Shown one piece after another: positions 38,204 through 49,027 of a stretch of DNA of 64,000 bases. A program made the position numbers and the translations under genes. The notes under the pieces are model-generated. The model searched no databases. It was not told the DNA's origin and saw nothing but the letters and a program-made list of their open reading frames with translations. Source of the stretch: Mantamonas sphyraenae (Eukaryota; CRuMs; Mantamonadidae); assembly GCA_026936335.1 (NCBI GenBank), contig JAPMXV010000014.1:1-64000 (forward strand), read 5' to 3'. How positions within the stretch are numbered: position 1 is the first letter of the stretch; each line of letters opens with the position of its first letter.

Positions 38204-40113
38204 ATGAAGCGTTTGCAGAGCCAACGAAACCACATCAACATGTCAGAGACTGTCGCCCAGCAGCTGGTGGACCTGCCAGCTACTGAAGATTTGGTGGCAT
38301 ACTACCGGTCGCACATTGGTAGGTGTTGGAAAAGTTGACGAGGTGGGAAAGAAATGACGAGGACGGAGTCGCAGCGCCGAGCGGGGATGTCCAAGGCGTA
38401 CAGCACACAGAGTGGGTGGACCTGCGCATGCTCTGTGATGTTACTTTTCCCGCACAAGCAATGGCAGAGGGCGTGGCGGTGTGACATAGGCCGGCGGAGG
38501 CAAAGGAGCAAGGGCGCCAACGTTCAAAATGTTGACACAAGGGCACACGACACACAGGCAAACTGGAGAAGGAGAGGGAAGACTTTCTGTACAAATTCGA
38601 GGCTCTGGAGATGTCACCGTCCGAGTACCATCACTTGCGGTGGCAGCTGAAGCAGACGGAGAGCGAGCTGCAGGACATCCGCAAGCAGAATGAGAAATTC
38701 AGGCTGGAGCTGCTGGAAGAGAAGGAGAAGCGTCTGGCGTTTGAAGACGAAAACAGGCGACTGAAGATTGGAGAGTTGGAAGACCGCAGGCGCATCCGGG
38801 ACCTGGTGGAGATGACACAGCCTGTGCAGGAGGAGGTGACGTACTTCCGAGACGGCAAGCCCGTACACATTGGGCGAGGCCCCAACGCAAACAGCACCAA
38901 CCCTGTGTCGGTGCCGGTCACACTGAATCTGCCCAGCGAAACGTTTGACGAGATGCGACGCAGCATGGGCGAGCGTACGGGCGACATTCCTGATGTCAGC
39001 TACGGAAGTGGCACGGAACACATGTCCGGGACAGATGAGGACACGGGAAACGCGTCGTCGTCGTCTTCCTCGTCGGCTTCTTCGTCGGCTTCTTCTTCGG
39101 CGGCGGGTGTTGGAGGATCGGGCGAGGACGGGATGGCTGGCGTGCACCAAAACGAGCAACTACGAGCACAGAACGAGAGCCTGCAACTGGAACTGGCAGC
39201 ACTCAAAGCACAAATGGAGGAGCGAGAGGCGCTGAACATCGAAAAGGTGGCGACGCTGAGCGAAGCGCTGCGAGAGCGGGAGGAGGCGGAGGACGAAGCG
39301 CACCGAAGGGCGCACGAACGCATCCAGGAGCTGGAGGACAAAGTGGCGCAGCTGCAACTGCTGATGCGCAACAATGTGCGAGAGTACATCAGTGTGAAGC
39401 ACACGGCGGGCAAGGAGAACAGGGAGATCAGTGAGCAGAACGAAAAGCTGCGCACAGAAAACATCATGCTGAAGCGTCAAAACGGCGAGTTGCAGTCGCG
39501 TCTGGAGCTGGAGGTGCGCATGGTACGAGAAAAGGTGTCGGAGGAGCTGGAGAGCTACAAAGACAAGTTCCGAGAGCAGACGCTGGCGGCGGAGGAGCAA
39601 GTGTTCTTGCTGAAGGAACGACACGAGGAAGCGGAAGCGGAAGCCACGGAGCAGGTGAAGAAGCTGACAAGCAAGATGCAGGACCTGCACACACGCACGC
39701 TGAAGCTGGAGCGACGCCGCAAGCTGGAGCGAGAGGGGTACGAGTCTGAGATTGCCATTCTGAAGGGCTATCTGGCTCGGATGGAGCAACAGATGGAAAA
39801 GATGGTGCTGATGGAGATGCAAGCAGAGATGGAACAGTACCCGGAGATTGAGCCGATGAAGCTTGCGCAGATGCCCAAAGTACGTGTGCATCTGGGCAAC
39901 AGCAACGGGTCGACGCAGAACACGGGGATGCACGAGTTGCGGCGAGGCAAGTTCCACGGCGACAGCAGCAACAGTGGGAAACCCACAAAGGCAAGCAGCA
40001 GCAGCTCACGACGAAGCAGAAAGTCAACGAGTCGCACACGGGAGACCAGCGGCGGAAAGAAGCGCCCGGCCAAACAGGCGTGGACGAGCACCACAAGCTC
40101 GTCGAGGCGGTGA
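38204..40113 (+). CDS. CCDC77: Coiled-coil protein, CCDC77-like
   Basis: Exons 38204-38318 and 38558-40113 (phase 1; donor GTAGGT) give 556 aa; ATG 38240 is an alternative start. The N-terminus (LVAYYRSHIG then KLEKEREDFLYKFEALE) and the segment EYHHLRWQLKQTESELQ...ENRRLKIGELEDRRRIRDL match the conserved head of CCDC77, a centrosomal/basal-body protein. Long heptad coiled coils follow, with a Ser/Ala linker (about residues 175-195). The tail is Ser/Arg-rich. The start lies only 17 bp after the stop of the LRR gene. Family assignment is by motif recall. Confidence 0.77.
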
Positions 40114-40186
40114 AGGGTGTGCCGAGGGATTCAGGAATGGAAACACACAGTGACGCACATTGCATTGGTTGTCAATCTTCGGTGCG

Positions 40187-41223
40187 TCAGCAAAACACCT
40201 TGACGACATCGGTGAGGGTGATGACACCCAGGACTTGGAGGGACTGCGGATCGTCAACGACGTAGAAGCGGTGCAGCTTGGTTACGGCAAACTTGAGAAG
40301 GATGTGCTCAAAGGTGTAGTGAGGCAGAACATATACAGGCAATTTGTCGCCAGATGGGTTCCAATAGTCGCCGCAGGAGTCCAGGAGGCTGCCGAGGGTA
40401 TGGACGGTGAGGCCCCTCAAGTCGGACACAGACAAGTTGCCCACGAGCTGGCCGTCGTCGTTGCAGATGGGCACGCCGTTGACCCCTTTGGCCAACACAT
40501 TGGAGAGAACCTCGTGCACGGAGTCGGACTCTGCAGAGACAGCGGCGGGCGGTGGGAGGGAGGAAAAGGAGACGGTGTCAGTGAGCCTGGCGGGTGGCTG
40601 GGCGGAGGTTCTTCGCACTGACCTTGTGCGACGACGACATCCCCCCAGAAGCCGAGCTCCAGCTCCTGGATGGTTTTCGAAGCAATGGGGTGGACGCCCA
40701 GGCGAAAGATGTTTTGAACAAGAAAGGCAATGATGGTGGACTGGGAAAGAATGCCCGAAATGGAGTTGGTGCCTGGCTCAACGACGGCGACGCGATAGAC
40801 GCCCTTGGCAAAGTGCTCGCTGAGGACAGCAAACAACGATTCGCTGTTGTCCACTTGGATGTATGGGTTGCGCTTGCTGATGTCGATGAGCTTGGTGCAG
40901 GGTTGCTCCGTAAAGACAAGCCCCAGGAACTCGCTGATATCTGCATCCAGCAGCTCGTTGGGCTCGGCAATGACGGACAGGGCAAGGACAACGACATCGA
41001 GCATGTCGCAGAAGCCCAGCACGCCATCCTTGTCGTCAATCACTGGAGCAGAGAGGATTTGCATCTCGTTGAGGGTTTGCATCACCTCGCCCACCGTCTG
41101 CTCGCTTTTGAACGACACCAGTTCCTTGTTCTTTGTGTCCTGGATAATCTGGCCCACTGTGGTTGTCTGCAGGATGTTTGCCAGTGGGTCCAGATGTGGT
41201 GGCGGCGTTGTGACGCGTGACAT
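40187..41223 (-). CDS. Four-CBS-domain protein, AMPK gamma subunit-like
   Basis: Exons 41223-40623 and 40530-40187 (phase 1; donor GTCAGT, branch CTGACAC) give 314 aa. Four CBS motifs are visible. The first begins TVGEVMQTLNEMQILSAPVIDDKDG..GFCDMLDVV, and the second has SLFAVLSEHFAKGVYRVAVVEP. The third has SVHEVLSNVLAKGVNGVPICNDDGQLVGNLSVSDL, and the fourth KFAVTKLHRFYVVDDPQSLQVLGVITLTDVVKVF. HRFYVVDD and GVITLTD match the AMP-binding CBS4 of SNF4/PRKAG, the energy-sensing regulatory subunit of AMP-activated kinase. Plant-type CBSX proteins are the main alternative. It converges with CCDC77, 73 bp apart. Confidence 0.84.
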
Positions 41224-41348
41224 GCTCGATGGACTTTTTGTTGGGCTCCGTGGTGTCGTCGCAGATGCCACGCTGGCCTCACATGTTCCTCAATGGACCC
41301 AGTTTGGGCGTGTTTCACGGTAGATGGTGAATAGGCTGCCCAAACAAA

Positions 41349-42748
41349 ATGGAAGAGCAAGGCGAAGCGCGGCCGTCGCCAAGTCAAACCGGTGCAACTG
41401 ACATGACAAAGCGATTCGCGAGTGCAATCAAGGGATGGGTACTGTGTACATTTGTGGTCGTGTTGTGGTGCACCATGTGTGCTGAGGGAGCGAGGTGGGG
41501 CGGCGGGGAGGAACACACCAAGGTGAAGCTGCGCGACGTGCAAGCCTTGACGTTGCGCAAGGGGGAAATGACGACCCATCGACGGGTGTCTGCTGTGCCT
41601 CAGGTACGTGGCCGTGTATGACACTGACCCTAAAGGCGGATGCGCGGAACTCGCGCTGTGCGTTTCCGCCCATTCTCCTTCTTGACGTCATTTGTGCTGG
41701 GACCCCAACGTCCGCTGACGAACGACACATCACTCTCTTTCTCTCTCTCTCTCTCTCACAGTTGAAGCGTGTGGGAGGTAGTGCGCCACGTGGGATGGAA
41801 CCGGATGTGGTGCAGTGCGTCAACGTGGGCAGCGACGGGACGACCGTGCAGTGGCGATGTGAAGCAGACCTTCCCAAGGGCATCCGCTTCGGTTTCACCA
41901 ACGTCATCTGCGAAGGGTGGAAGAACAGACACGACAAAAACATTCTGGCCGGCTCATGTGGATTGGAGTACAGCCTGGAGCGCACGAGTGCGTACGACCG
42001 CAACCACCACAGCAGTGGCCAAACACAGCATAGCCAACACGAACACAGCTATGGCCACGAGGACGCAAGCCACCAACATCGCCAGGGAAGGCGCCACCAC
42101 TTTAGCGACGTGACGGTGGACCGAGGCGAGGACGCAGCCAGCACCACGGGTGGAAGCTGGTTCTCCACTCTCTTTGTGTTTGGCCTTGTCTTTGCCTGCT
42201 GGTCGTGCTGCTGCAAACCCTCGAGCACAGCACAGACGGCGACGACAGGAACACAGCCAGGCGCAGGGTTACAACGTGCCTCGTGGCGCCCAGGGCGACC
42301 GTATGCCTCCTCCAGGGCCGCGTCGCGACGAGCCGGCCTTTCGCAGCAGCAACAACCACGATGGAAGCTCGTTTGGAAGCCCTCCCCAAGGCAAGCAGCA
42401 GAACAGCTTTGGAAGCAGTGGAAGCAACACACAAAGCAGCGACAGTGGAGGACACTCCTGGACCACCACAGCAGGCATTGCCGCAGCCTCGGCGGCCGCC
42501 GGATACTACGCAGGACGCAACAGTGGAGGAACCACACCCACACACAACACACCACCAGTGGCAACACATCATCATCATCATCATGGGGACAGCACGACAG
42601 CAACACCACGTCGCAGAGGCAACGTTGGAGGGACCGTTCGCCCTCGCCACCACGAAGCTACGGCAACTACACACGCAGGGACAGCAGCAGCGGCAGTGAT
42701 GACGACACGTATCGGGCCACAACCTACGCTTCGACATCGACGCGGTGA
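41349..42748 (+). CDS. SARAF: SARAF homolog (store-operated calcium entry regulator)
   Basis: Exons 41349-41603 and 41762-42748 (phase 0; donor GTACGT, branch CTGAC) give about 413 aa. The lumenal domain matches animal SARAF: VKLRDVQALTLRKGEMTTHRR, VPQ/LKRVGGSA, PDVVQCVNVGSDGTTVQWRCEADL and SCGLEY. A hydrophobic N-terminal signal and one TM (WFSTLFVFGLVFACW) are followed by a cytosolic Gly/Pro/Ser tail ending YASTSTR. SARAF turns off STIM/Orai calcium entry at the ER. Two compensating frame breaks flank the tail: +1 at GGG 42266-42268 and -1 at GGGG 42585-42588. Between them the sensible frame reads GYNVPRGAQGDRMPPPG. Confidence 0.9.
41731..41758. repeat. Intronic CT microsatellite
   Basis: A (CT)n-rich run forms the polypyrimidine tract of the SARAF intron, ending in CACAG at 41757-41761, about 45 nt after the CTGAC branch motif. 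Confidence 0.8.
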
Positions 42749-42777
42749 GAAACAACCCAAACCAAAAAGGCCCTGCC

Positions 42778-45700
42778 ATGTCCTTGTCATCCGTGCGGTT
42801 GCAAACATTGGAGCGGGAGCTGCAGGAGATGCGTGGCGAGCTGCATTCACAAAAGCAGCGGCTGCGACTCACCACCATCTTGCTCATGTTGGCTCTGTTT
42901 GTGCCCTGGCTGAGCCCCTGGTTTGCCACCACACCTGTAGTGCGCACCAAACGCCTCGAGCTTGTGGACGACAACGGAGTCATCCGTATGGAGGCAACAG
43001 TGGACGACAAACACCGAGCGTACGTGACCCCTTCCCATGTGTCTTGTGTGCATCCTCCCGTGCCTTTCCTTTCTCCTGAGTGCCCCTGCCTCGCGCTGTG
43101 CCCCGTCTCGTGTCTGCCCGCGCGCGCTGACGTTGAAATCCTTCCGGCGCCCTTTGCGCAGCGCGTGGCGCCTGCTCTCCGAAACCGGCGTGGCGTCGAT
43201 GAGCCACGTCGGCACTGCAGACGGACGCAAGGTGAGCACAGAGATCCGCGACGCCAAGAATGTGGTGCGATTGCGGCACACTGTGGCGGACCAGAAGCTG
43301 GGTGGCGTGAACAGCGAGCTTCTCGCCAGCGACGGCTCCATCCGCGCCTCTGTCAACTTGCAGAACGACCAGTCGGGATCCATTGCGTTGGCAGATACCA
43401 ATGCAGTGCCCCGCGTGCTTGCCACTGCTGCCTACTCTCGTGTGCATCTGCTGGACGGCGAGGGAGTGCCCCGTGTGCAACTCAAGGCCTCCTCCTCTGA
43501 TGCAGAGGTGGGTCTCCATGTCAACACGGACAAGGGAACCACGGGTGCTTCTCTCATTGTGGAGAATGACCCCAGTCTGCCCCAGCTGCGTCTGTCGTAT
43601 ACAGACCCGCGCAAAATGCGACACCGCCAGCATCGTTCGCACCTGCGCCGTCTGCGCCGCCGTGGCATTCCGCATCTCACTGGCCGCGTACAGCTCAACA
43701 AGATCCTGGAGCCGTGGCGAAACCCCATCCAACTGCCTGTTGCAGCACAGCTGGGTCTGCAGGCGTTGATGCAAGCTGACTCGCAGAACCATCCCGACGA
43801 GGCACACCCGTTCTTTACCCTTTTCAACACACGCAACAAGCCAGCCCTGGCCATGCAATTGGGCCACAACTCCAACCCCAAGATGATGGCGTGGGATCTG
43901 CTGGAAAAGGAGTACAAGGTCGTGGAGGCCTCTGTGAGCGATGAACAGGCCGCAAAGGTGACCCTTGCTCCATCACCGCCTGCTCGTCCGCCCCAAATCG
44001 AAGTATGTGACTTTGAGAGCGTCCAGGTCACGGTCAACTCGGAGTACGAGACCACAGACGGCAAGACGGCCGATTGGCTTGCTGATCGCTGGTCTCCCAA
44101 GGTGCGCAACGCCACAGGACAGCTGCCGCCGTTGGAGCCAGTGATCATTGTGCCTGGCATGTTTGCAAGTGTGCTGACGGCCAAGAAGTTGGCGACCGAA
44201 AACACTCAGTCGCCTCTGGAAAGCAAGGAGTGCTACTTTGGCGACGCCAAGGACTACGAGGTGTTCTTCATGGCACCCCGCTATGCTCTGCACACAGAAA
44301 AGTGGGACGAGCTGTACGCCATGGCGGAGCTGACTCCCGAGTTTTACACGCACGAAGAGACGGGCGAGAAGCGCGTGCACTTTCGCGATGCCGCAGGCAA
44401 CAAGGTGTGCCCGCACGACTTTGGCGGTGTCAAGGGTATCGATTACCTGGCGCGATCGTACTTGGACTGGGATGCCCATTGGCTGGAATTTCTAGTGCGT
44501 CTGTGGCCCTACCAGGACAAGCTGACGGCTGTGCAGTACGAGTACTCGGGACGGCTCATGGACGCCAACATGGACGTGAACCGCACGGCCAAGGCGGGCG
44601 GAGGCAGCGAATGGGTGGCGGGTGACAAGTATGCCCAGTTGATTGGGTACCTGGTCAAGGCGGGCTACAAGGTGGGCAAAAACCTGTTTGGAGCACCGTA
44701 CGACTGGCGCAAGCCCATTTCGGACCAGGAGGACTACCGCAAGGCACTGCGGGCGTTGATTGAAAAGGCAAGCGCCCTGAACGGAGGAAGCAAGGTGCAG
44801 GTGATTGCACACTCAATGGGCAACTACCAATTCCTCAAGTTCCAGCAGTGGATGGAGGAAAAGCAGACCGGGGGCACAGAGTGGCTGGACACACACGTGA
44901 GCAAGTATGTAAGCGTCAATGCGCCGTTTCTGGGAGCACCTCAGGCGCTGCGCACTTTGATTTCGGGCGGCCTGATGAGCAGTGCCCCGTGGCCTCGTGA
45001 AGGCCTGTACAAAATGGTGCGCTCCATGGGCGGCCTGTACTCCATGCTGCCGTCAGAAAACTACACACGGGTGGTGGAACAGCTGCCAGACCGCTCGGTG
45101 ACCGACCCGACGTGGGTGAACATCACCGAGCCCAGGGCGGCGCCGTTTGTGATCTTTGATGATTGCTCAGATGTGTCGGACACGCATCCGGATTGTGTGG
45201 CGTCACAGAGCTGGGACAAACAGCTTCGAAACCGCACGTTTGACTCGTCGCAGGTCTCCGAGCTGTTCCGCTTCCTGGGACGCGATGACATGGGCGAGAT
45301 TGTGGAGGCGATGCATCATGACCGAGAAATCGTCGAGGCGTACCAGCCACGCGTGCCCACGTACTGCCTTTTTGCACACGGTTCGCCCACCGAGTTTGGC
45401 ATGCGCTACCGCGGCGTGCCTGTGGAGGGGGTGTCACGCACGGGTCCTCTCGAACAGGAACCCGAATTTGGGTTTGGCTGTACGGATGGCGACGGCCTGC
45501 TGAGCACCAACAGCATGCGCTACTGCGAAAACTGGAAGTCACTTGTGTTCAGCCTGCCCTTTGACAAGCGAGGCCACAGCAGCATGCTGAAGGATGCGGT
45601 AGCGCTGGACGAAATCCTGACGATTCTGACCAACGACACGACGCGCGCACGCGACGTACCTCGCAAGCCTTTCTTTTTCCCCACGCAGCGTACTGTGCCG

Positions 45701-45922
45701 CGCCATGCCCAGAGCATCATCCAGAAGAAGCTGTGTGTTGCCCTGCGTCAGCACGCAAACATGGGCCAGTCGTACCGCCAAGCGTGCAACGACATCGACG
45801 CAGCAGGCTCACTGCTGTCCCAATTCGACGTCAAGTTTCAGATCCAGCGCAGCGAGTTGTTGGACATGTGCATGGAGCTGGGCCGGGGCGATGGATGTGC
45901 TGGAGGCGACAAGGAGGAGTAA
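42778..45922 (+). CDS. LCAT/PDAT-family acyltransferase with long N-terminal repeat domain
   Basis: Exons 42778-43019 and 43162-45922 (phase 2; donor GTACGT, branch CTGAC) give 1000 aa. An N-terminal coiled segment and a TM (LTTILLMLALFVPWLSPWF) imply type II lumenal topology. Residues about 65-270 are repeats of the form LELVDDNGVIRM, ALADTNAVPRVLA, HLLDGEGVPRVQL, a beta-rich pattern I associate more with bacterial surface or fibre proteins. The alpha/beta-hydrolase part starts PVIIVPGMFAS. The nucleophile Ser is in AHSMGNYQF (about 630), Asp in CTDGDGLLS (about 855), His in RGHSSML (about 886). The family esterifies sterols or diacylglycerol using phospholipid acyl groups; which acceptor applies here is open. 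Confidence 0.9.
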
Positions 45923-45960
45923 ATGCGGGCAAATGCCAAATGGAGACCGATGTCCAGGTC

Positions 45961-45992
45961 ACACACACACGCACACACACACGCACACACAC
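45961..45992. repeat. AC microsatellite in a short intergenic leader
   Basis: A (CA)n tract interrupted by CG dinucleotides occupies the 88-bp gap between the acyltransferase stop and the start of the filamin/PH gene. Confidence 0.9.
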
Positions 45993-46010
45993 GTGGGGCT
46001 GAGTGGAAGG

Positions 46011-48902
46011 ATGGATCGGATGGTGTCCAAAGGGGCAACCCGGCCCAGCACGGTCCAAAACATCCGCAGCAAAAGGCATCTCGAGTCCACCATGAGCACG
46101 GCCGATCCTGTCAGTGACGGGACCGGGTTTAACCTGGGCAGCGATGTGTTTGGGCTGGCGTGGATGTTCTGTGGCGAGGACCTGCAAACGTTTCTGGAGA
46201 TGCAAACGGAGTTTCTGGGCCAGCTGGAATTGGAGCAGGACACTGTGCAGGCAGACTTCCTGCCCATCCTGCTGGAGTGTCTGCAGAAGTTGACAGCAAG
46301 TTTGGCACTGACCAACTTCCAACTGGGCACGAGCAAACGGGGCAGGAAGCAAGCGGTGCAGCAGCAGTCCGATTCGTGGACCCGCGGCGTAGCCGAACAG
46401 GTGGGATCTGACCTACGCAAAAGTGTCATGCTGCACAACGCGTCGACGACATCCGGCCCCGGTGACGCAAATGGGAACCTTGCAAGCGAGAAGCTGGGCC
46501 GCACGCGGGCAGAGAGCATTCATTGGCTCAACAACGCGTTGTCCGATTTGGTGGCCAGCGGCGAACTGTCCACAGAGATGCCTGTGCGCCCTGTGGTGAG
46601 CATGGCAGACTTTGACGACGATCTGGAAGGTGTGGAGGAAACGGCAGAGGAGAGGGAGGAGAAGGATGCCGCGGACGGGGCTGAAGAAGGCGAGGAGAAG
46701 GATGAGGGCGAGGGCGACACGACGGCCTCCCGGGACGGTGGGACGAACCTGCGCCAAAACAGCCCCTACAAGGAACGGCCAGACGACGCAGAGTATGTAC
46801 AGAAGCGCATGACCATGAAGAAGAACCCGCACAATGTGCCTACGATGCGCAGTCCGCTGACAAAGTTCAAGGTAAGTTTGTGGTTTTGCATCCGTTTGTG
46901 GACTCGCGCGCGTCGCGCAACCGCAGGAAAGGAAAGCAGGACAATTGGGATGCACCAAAGCGGGAGGACAGTGCTGACACAGGTGGGCACCGGGGTGTTG
47001 CACACAGTCAAAGGAAGTCAATATGCGCCTGTGGTGCGTGGAGACGTGGATCCACAAAGTTGCGTGGCGATGGGCCAGGGAGTGAACACGTCGGAGGTGC
47101 TTGTGGCCAACAAGCTGCTGCGATTCAACATTCAAGCAAAGGACAAGCAGGGGGTGCGGTTGCGCGAAGGGGGACATGCATTTCACGTGCAGATCACCCC
47201 GCTGGAAGACAAGGCGTTGTGGACACGCAACGACTTTGTGCCCAGCGAGATAGTGTCCCCACTGGACGAGGAGGACACCGGTGAGGATGTGCGCGTGAGT
47301 CATTGGACGTCTGACGATGTGCACAACATCCATTGCTGGCTGGTGGACAGGAACACGGGCTCGTACAGGGTGATGTACTGTGTGTCGCAGATGGGACGGT
47401 ACCAAGTGCACGTGAAGCTGGACGACCAGGATGTGCTGGGCTCTCCCTTTGAGGTGCGCATTGGTAGCGGCGAAGCAGCGCCAGAGAACGCAGAGATCCA
47501 GCCTTTGAGCACCAAGAACCTCTCCACGACAAATGTGGGCCACCTGACACGGCTGCTTGTGGTTGCACGTGATGGCATGGGCAACCGCATGGTCACGGGT
47601 GGGCTCAATGTCAAGGGTGAGTTTAGTGGCCATGCACGATGCCACACGGAGGACCGGCAGGACGGAACGTACGAGGTGAGCTACACGCCGACAGCAGCAG
47701 GCGATTACCGCCTCAAGCTGCGCATGGACAGTGTACACGTGGCAGGCAGTCCCTTCAAGGTGACGGTGTATGCAGGGCCGGCCGAGGCTGCCTTTTGCAC
47801 AGCCACAGGGCCCGGGTTGACGATGGGCTCGGTCAAGTTGCGCACACGCAATCGATTCCAGATCCAGGCGAGGGACGTGTGCAACCAACGGACTTCGTTG
47901 ATGCGACACAAGTTTGTGGTGGTGGTGAACCACGAGAATGTGGATACGGGCGAGGTGACGACGACGGAACTGGACAGCAAGAACGTGGTCAGCAAATCGG
48001 GAGGATTGATGGAAGTTAGTTGGACGCCACAATTGCCTGGCACATACAAGTTGAGCATCAAGTACGACGGCACACACATCTCGGGCTCCCCCTTTACCAT
48101 TGTGCTGATGGGTGTCACGGGGTATTACGGCATTCGGTCGGCCTCGTCGAACCGCATCGGCAGCACACGCGTGGCAAGCGTCATTGTCAGTCCCAAGAGC
48201 AAAGACAGTGGCAGCAGCAGCAGCAGCGGCGGCCGCGGCAGGGATGCAGATGGTGGACAGGGAAGCGGAGAAACACGGAAGCCCAGCGTGCTCAAGACAC
48301 AGGCGCGGCAGGACAATCGCCACTCACTGCTGCGAAGCACAGCCAACGCATCGTTGAAATTGAAGAACGGCATCGAAACGAAGCGACATTCGCTGAGACC
48401 CGAAGACTTTCTCAGTGTGACGGTCAATGGTCTCAGCGAAGACTTTGACGCCACAAAGCGGCTGTCGTTCGTGACCCAGGATCTTCTGGGACCACAGGGA
48501 TCTCAGGCAGTGGAGGACGACGAGGATGACGACGAGGTCCAGCTGCAAACTCTCAACTTCATTGCCAAGAAACGCTCTGGTTTCCTGTCGCGTCGGGTGA
48601 CGCGGTCGTTGGGCAAGCGCGAGTGGCGACAGTCGTTCTGGATGCTGACACGGACGACATTGTACAGCTTTGCTGGGGTGGATGACACGTTGCCACAGGC
48701 GCTGGTGTGCCTCGAACGCTGCAGCCTCAGCTACAAGGATGGCGACACGGAAAACTCCTTTGAATTGCATCTGGACAAAGGCAAAACCAAGATTCTGCTG
48801 CGTGCAGACAAGCGCTCGGAGATGTTGGAGTGGGTGGAATGCATCCAGGAGCAGATTGACGCCCTGCGCTCGGAAGCCTTGCAAGAGCGGCTGGCCCAGT
48901 GA
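46011..48902 (+). CDS. Filamin-repeat and PH-domain protein
   Basis: Proposed exons 46011-46871 and 46983-48902 give 926 aa. The N-terminal 180 residues are helical and unrecognised; an acidic linker follows. Three filamin-type Ig repeats span about residues 300-650, each ending with the signature seen in DDQDVLGSPFEVRIGSG, DSVHVAGSPFKVTVYAG and DGTHISGSPFTIVLMG. A PH domain closes the protein (about 814-925; GFLSRR.., ENSFELHLDKGKTKILLRAD, EWVECI). It likely links actin or membrane receptors to phosphoinositides. The intron (donor GTAAGT) is 111 nt, stop-free and a multiple of three, so a retained form would also be translatable. Its end is CTGACACAG. An ATG at 46020 is an alternative start. 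Confidence 0.87.
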   Translation: MDRMVSKGATRPSTVQNIRSKRHLESTMSTADPVSDGTGFNLGSDVFGLAWMFCGEDLQTFLEMQTEFLGQLELEQDTVQADFLPILLECLQKLTASLALTNFQLGTSKRGRKQAVQQQSDSWTRGVAEQVGSDLRKSVMLHNASTTSGPGDANGNLASEKLGRTRAESIHWLNNALSDLVASGELSTEMPVRPVVSMADFDDDLEGVEETAEEREEKDAADGAEEGEEKDEGEGDTTASRDGGTNLRQNSPYKERPDDAEYVQKRMTMKKNPHNVPTMRSPLTKFKVSLWFCIRLWTRARRATAGKESRTIGMHQSGRTVLTQVGTGVLHTVKGSQYAPVVRGDVDPQSCVAMGQGVNTSEVLVANKLLRFNIQAKDKQGVRLREGGHAFHVQITPLEDKALWTRNDFVPSEIVSPLDEEDTGEDVRVSHWTSDDVHNIHCWLVDRNTGSYRVMYCVSQMGRYQVHVKLDDQDVLGSPFEVRIGSGEAAPENAEIQPLSTKNLSTTNVGHLTRLLVVARDGMGNRMVTGGLNVKGEFSGHARCHTEDRQDGTYEVSYTPTAAGDYRLKLRMDSVHVAGSPFKVTVYAGPAEAAFCTATGPGLTMGSVKLRTRNRFQIQARDVCNQRTSLMRHKFVVVVNHENVDTGEVTTTELDSKNVVSKSGGLMEVSWTPQLPGTYKLSIKYDGTHISGSPFTIVLMGVTGYYGIRSASSNRIGSTRVASVIVSPKSKDSGSSSSSGGRGRDADGGQGSGETRKPSVLKTQARQDNRHSLLRSTANASLKLKNGIETKRHSLRPEDFLSVTVNGLSEDFDATKRLSFVTQDLLGPQGSQAVEDDEDDDEVQLQTLNFIAKKRSGFLSRRVTRSLGKREWRQSFWMLTRTTLYSFAGVDDTLPQALVCLERCSLSYKDGDTENSFELHLDKGKTKILLRADKRSEMLEWVECIQEQIDALRSEALQERLAQ

Positions 48903-49027
48903 GCCCAGCGAGAGCATGAAAGGCGGGCAGGCAATGAACACTCAAGAAAACAAAGCGCAGATGAGCACACATGCACACTTGTGGATTCCCATCATGTGGG
49001 CGCCATCGCAGCCACCCCGAGCAAAGA

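Noticed and set aside
46413-48323. 636-residue minus frame opposite the filamin repeats
   Set aside because: Shadow of the + gene; its His/Val/Cys-rich translation has no motif, whereas the + strand shows three filamin repeats.
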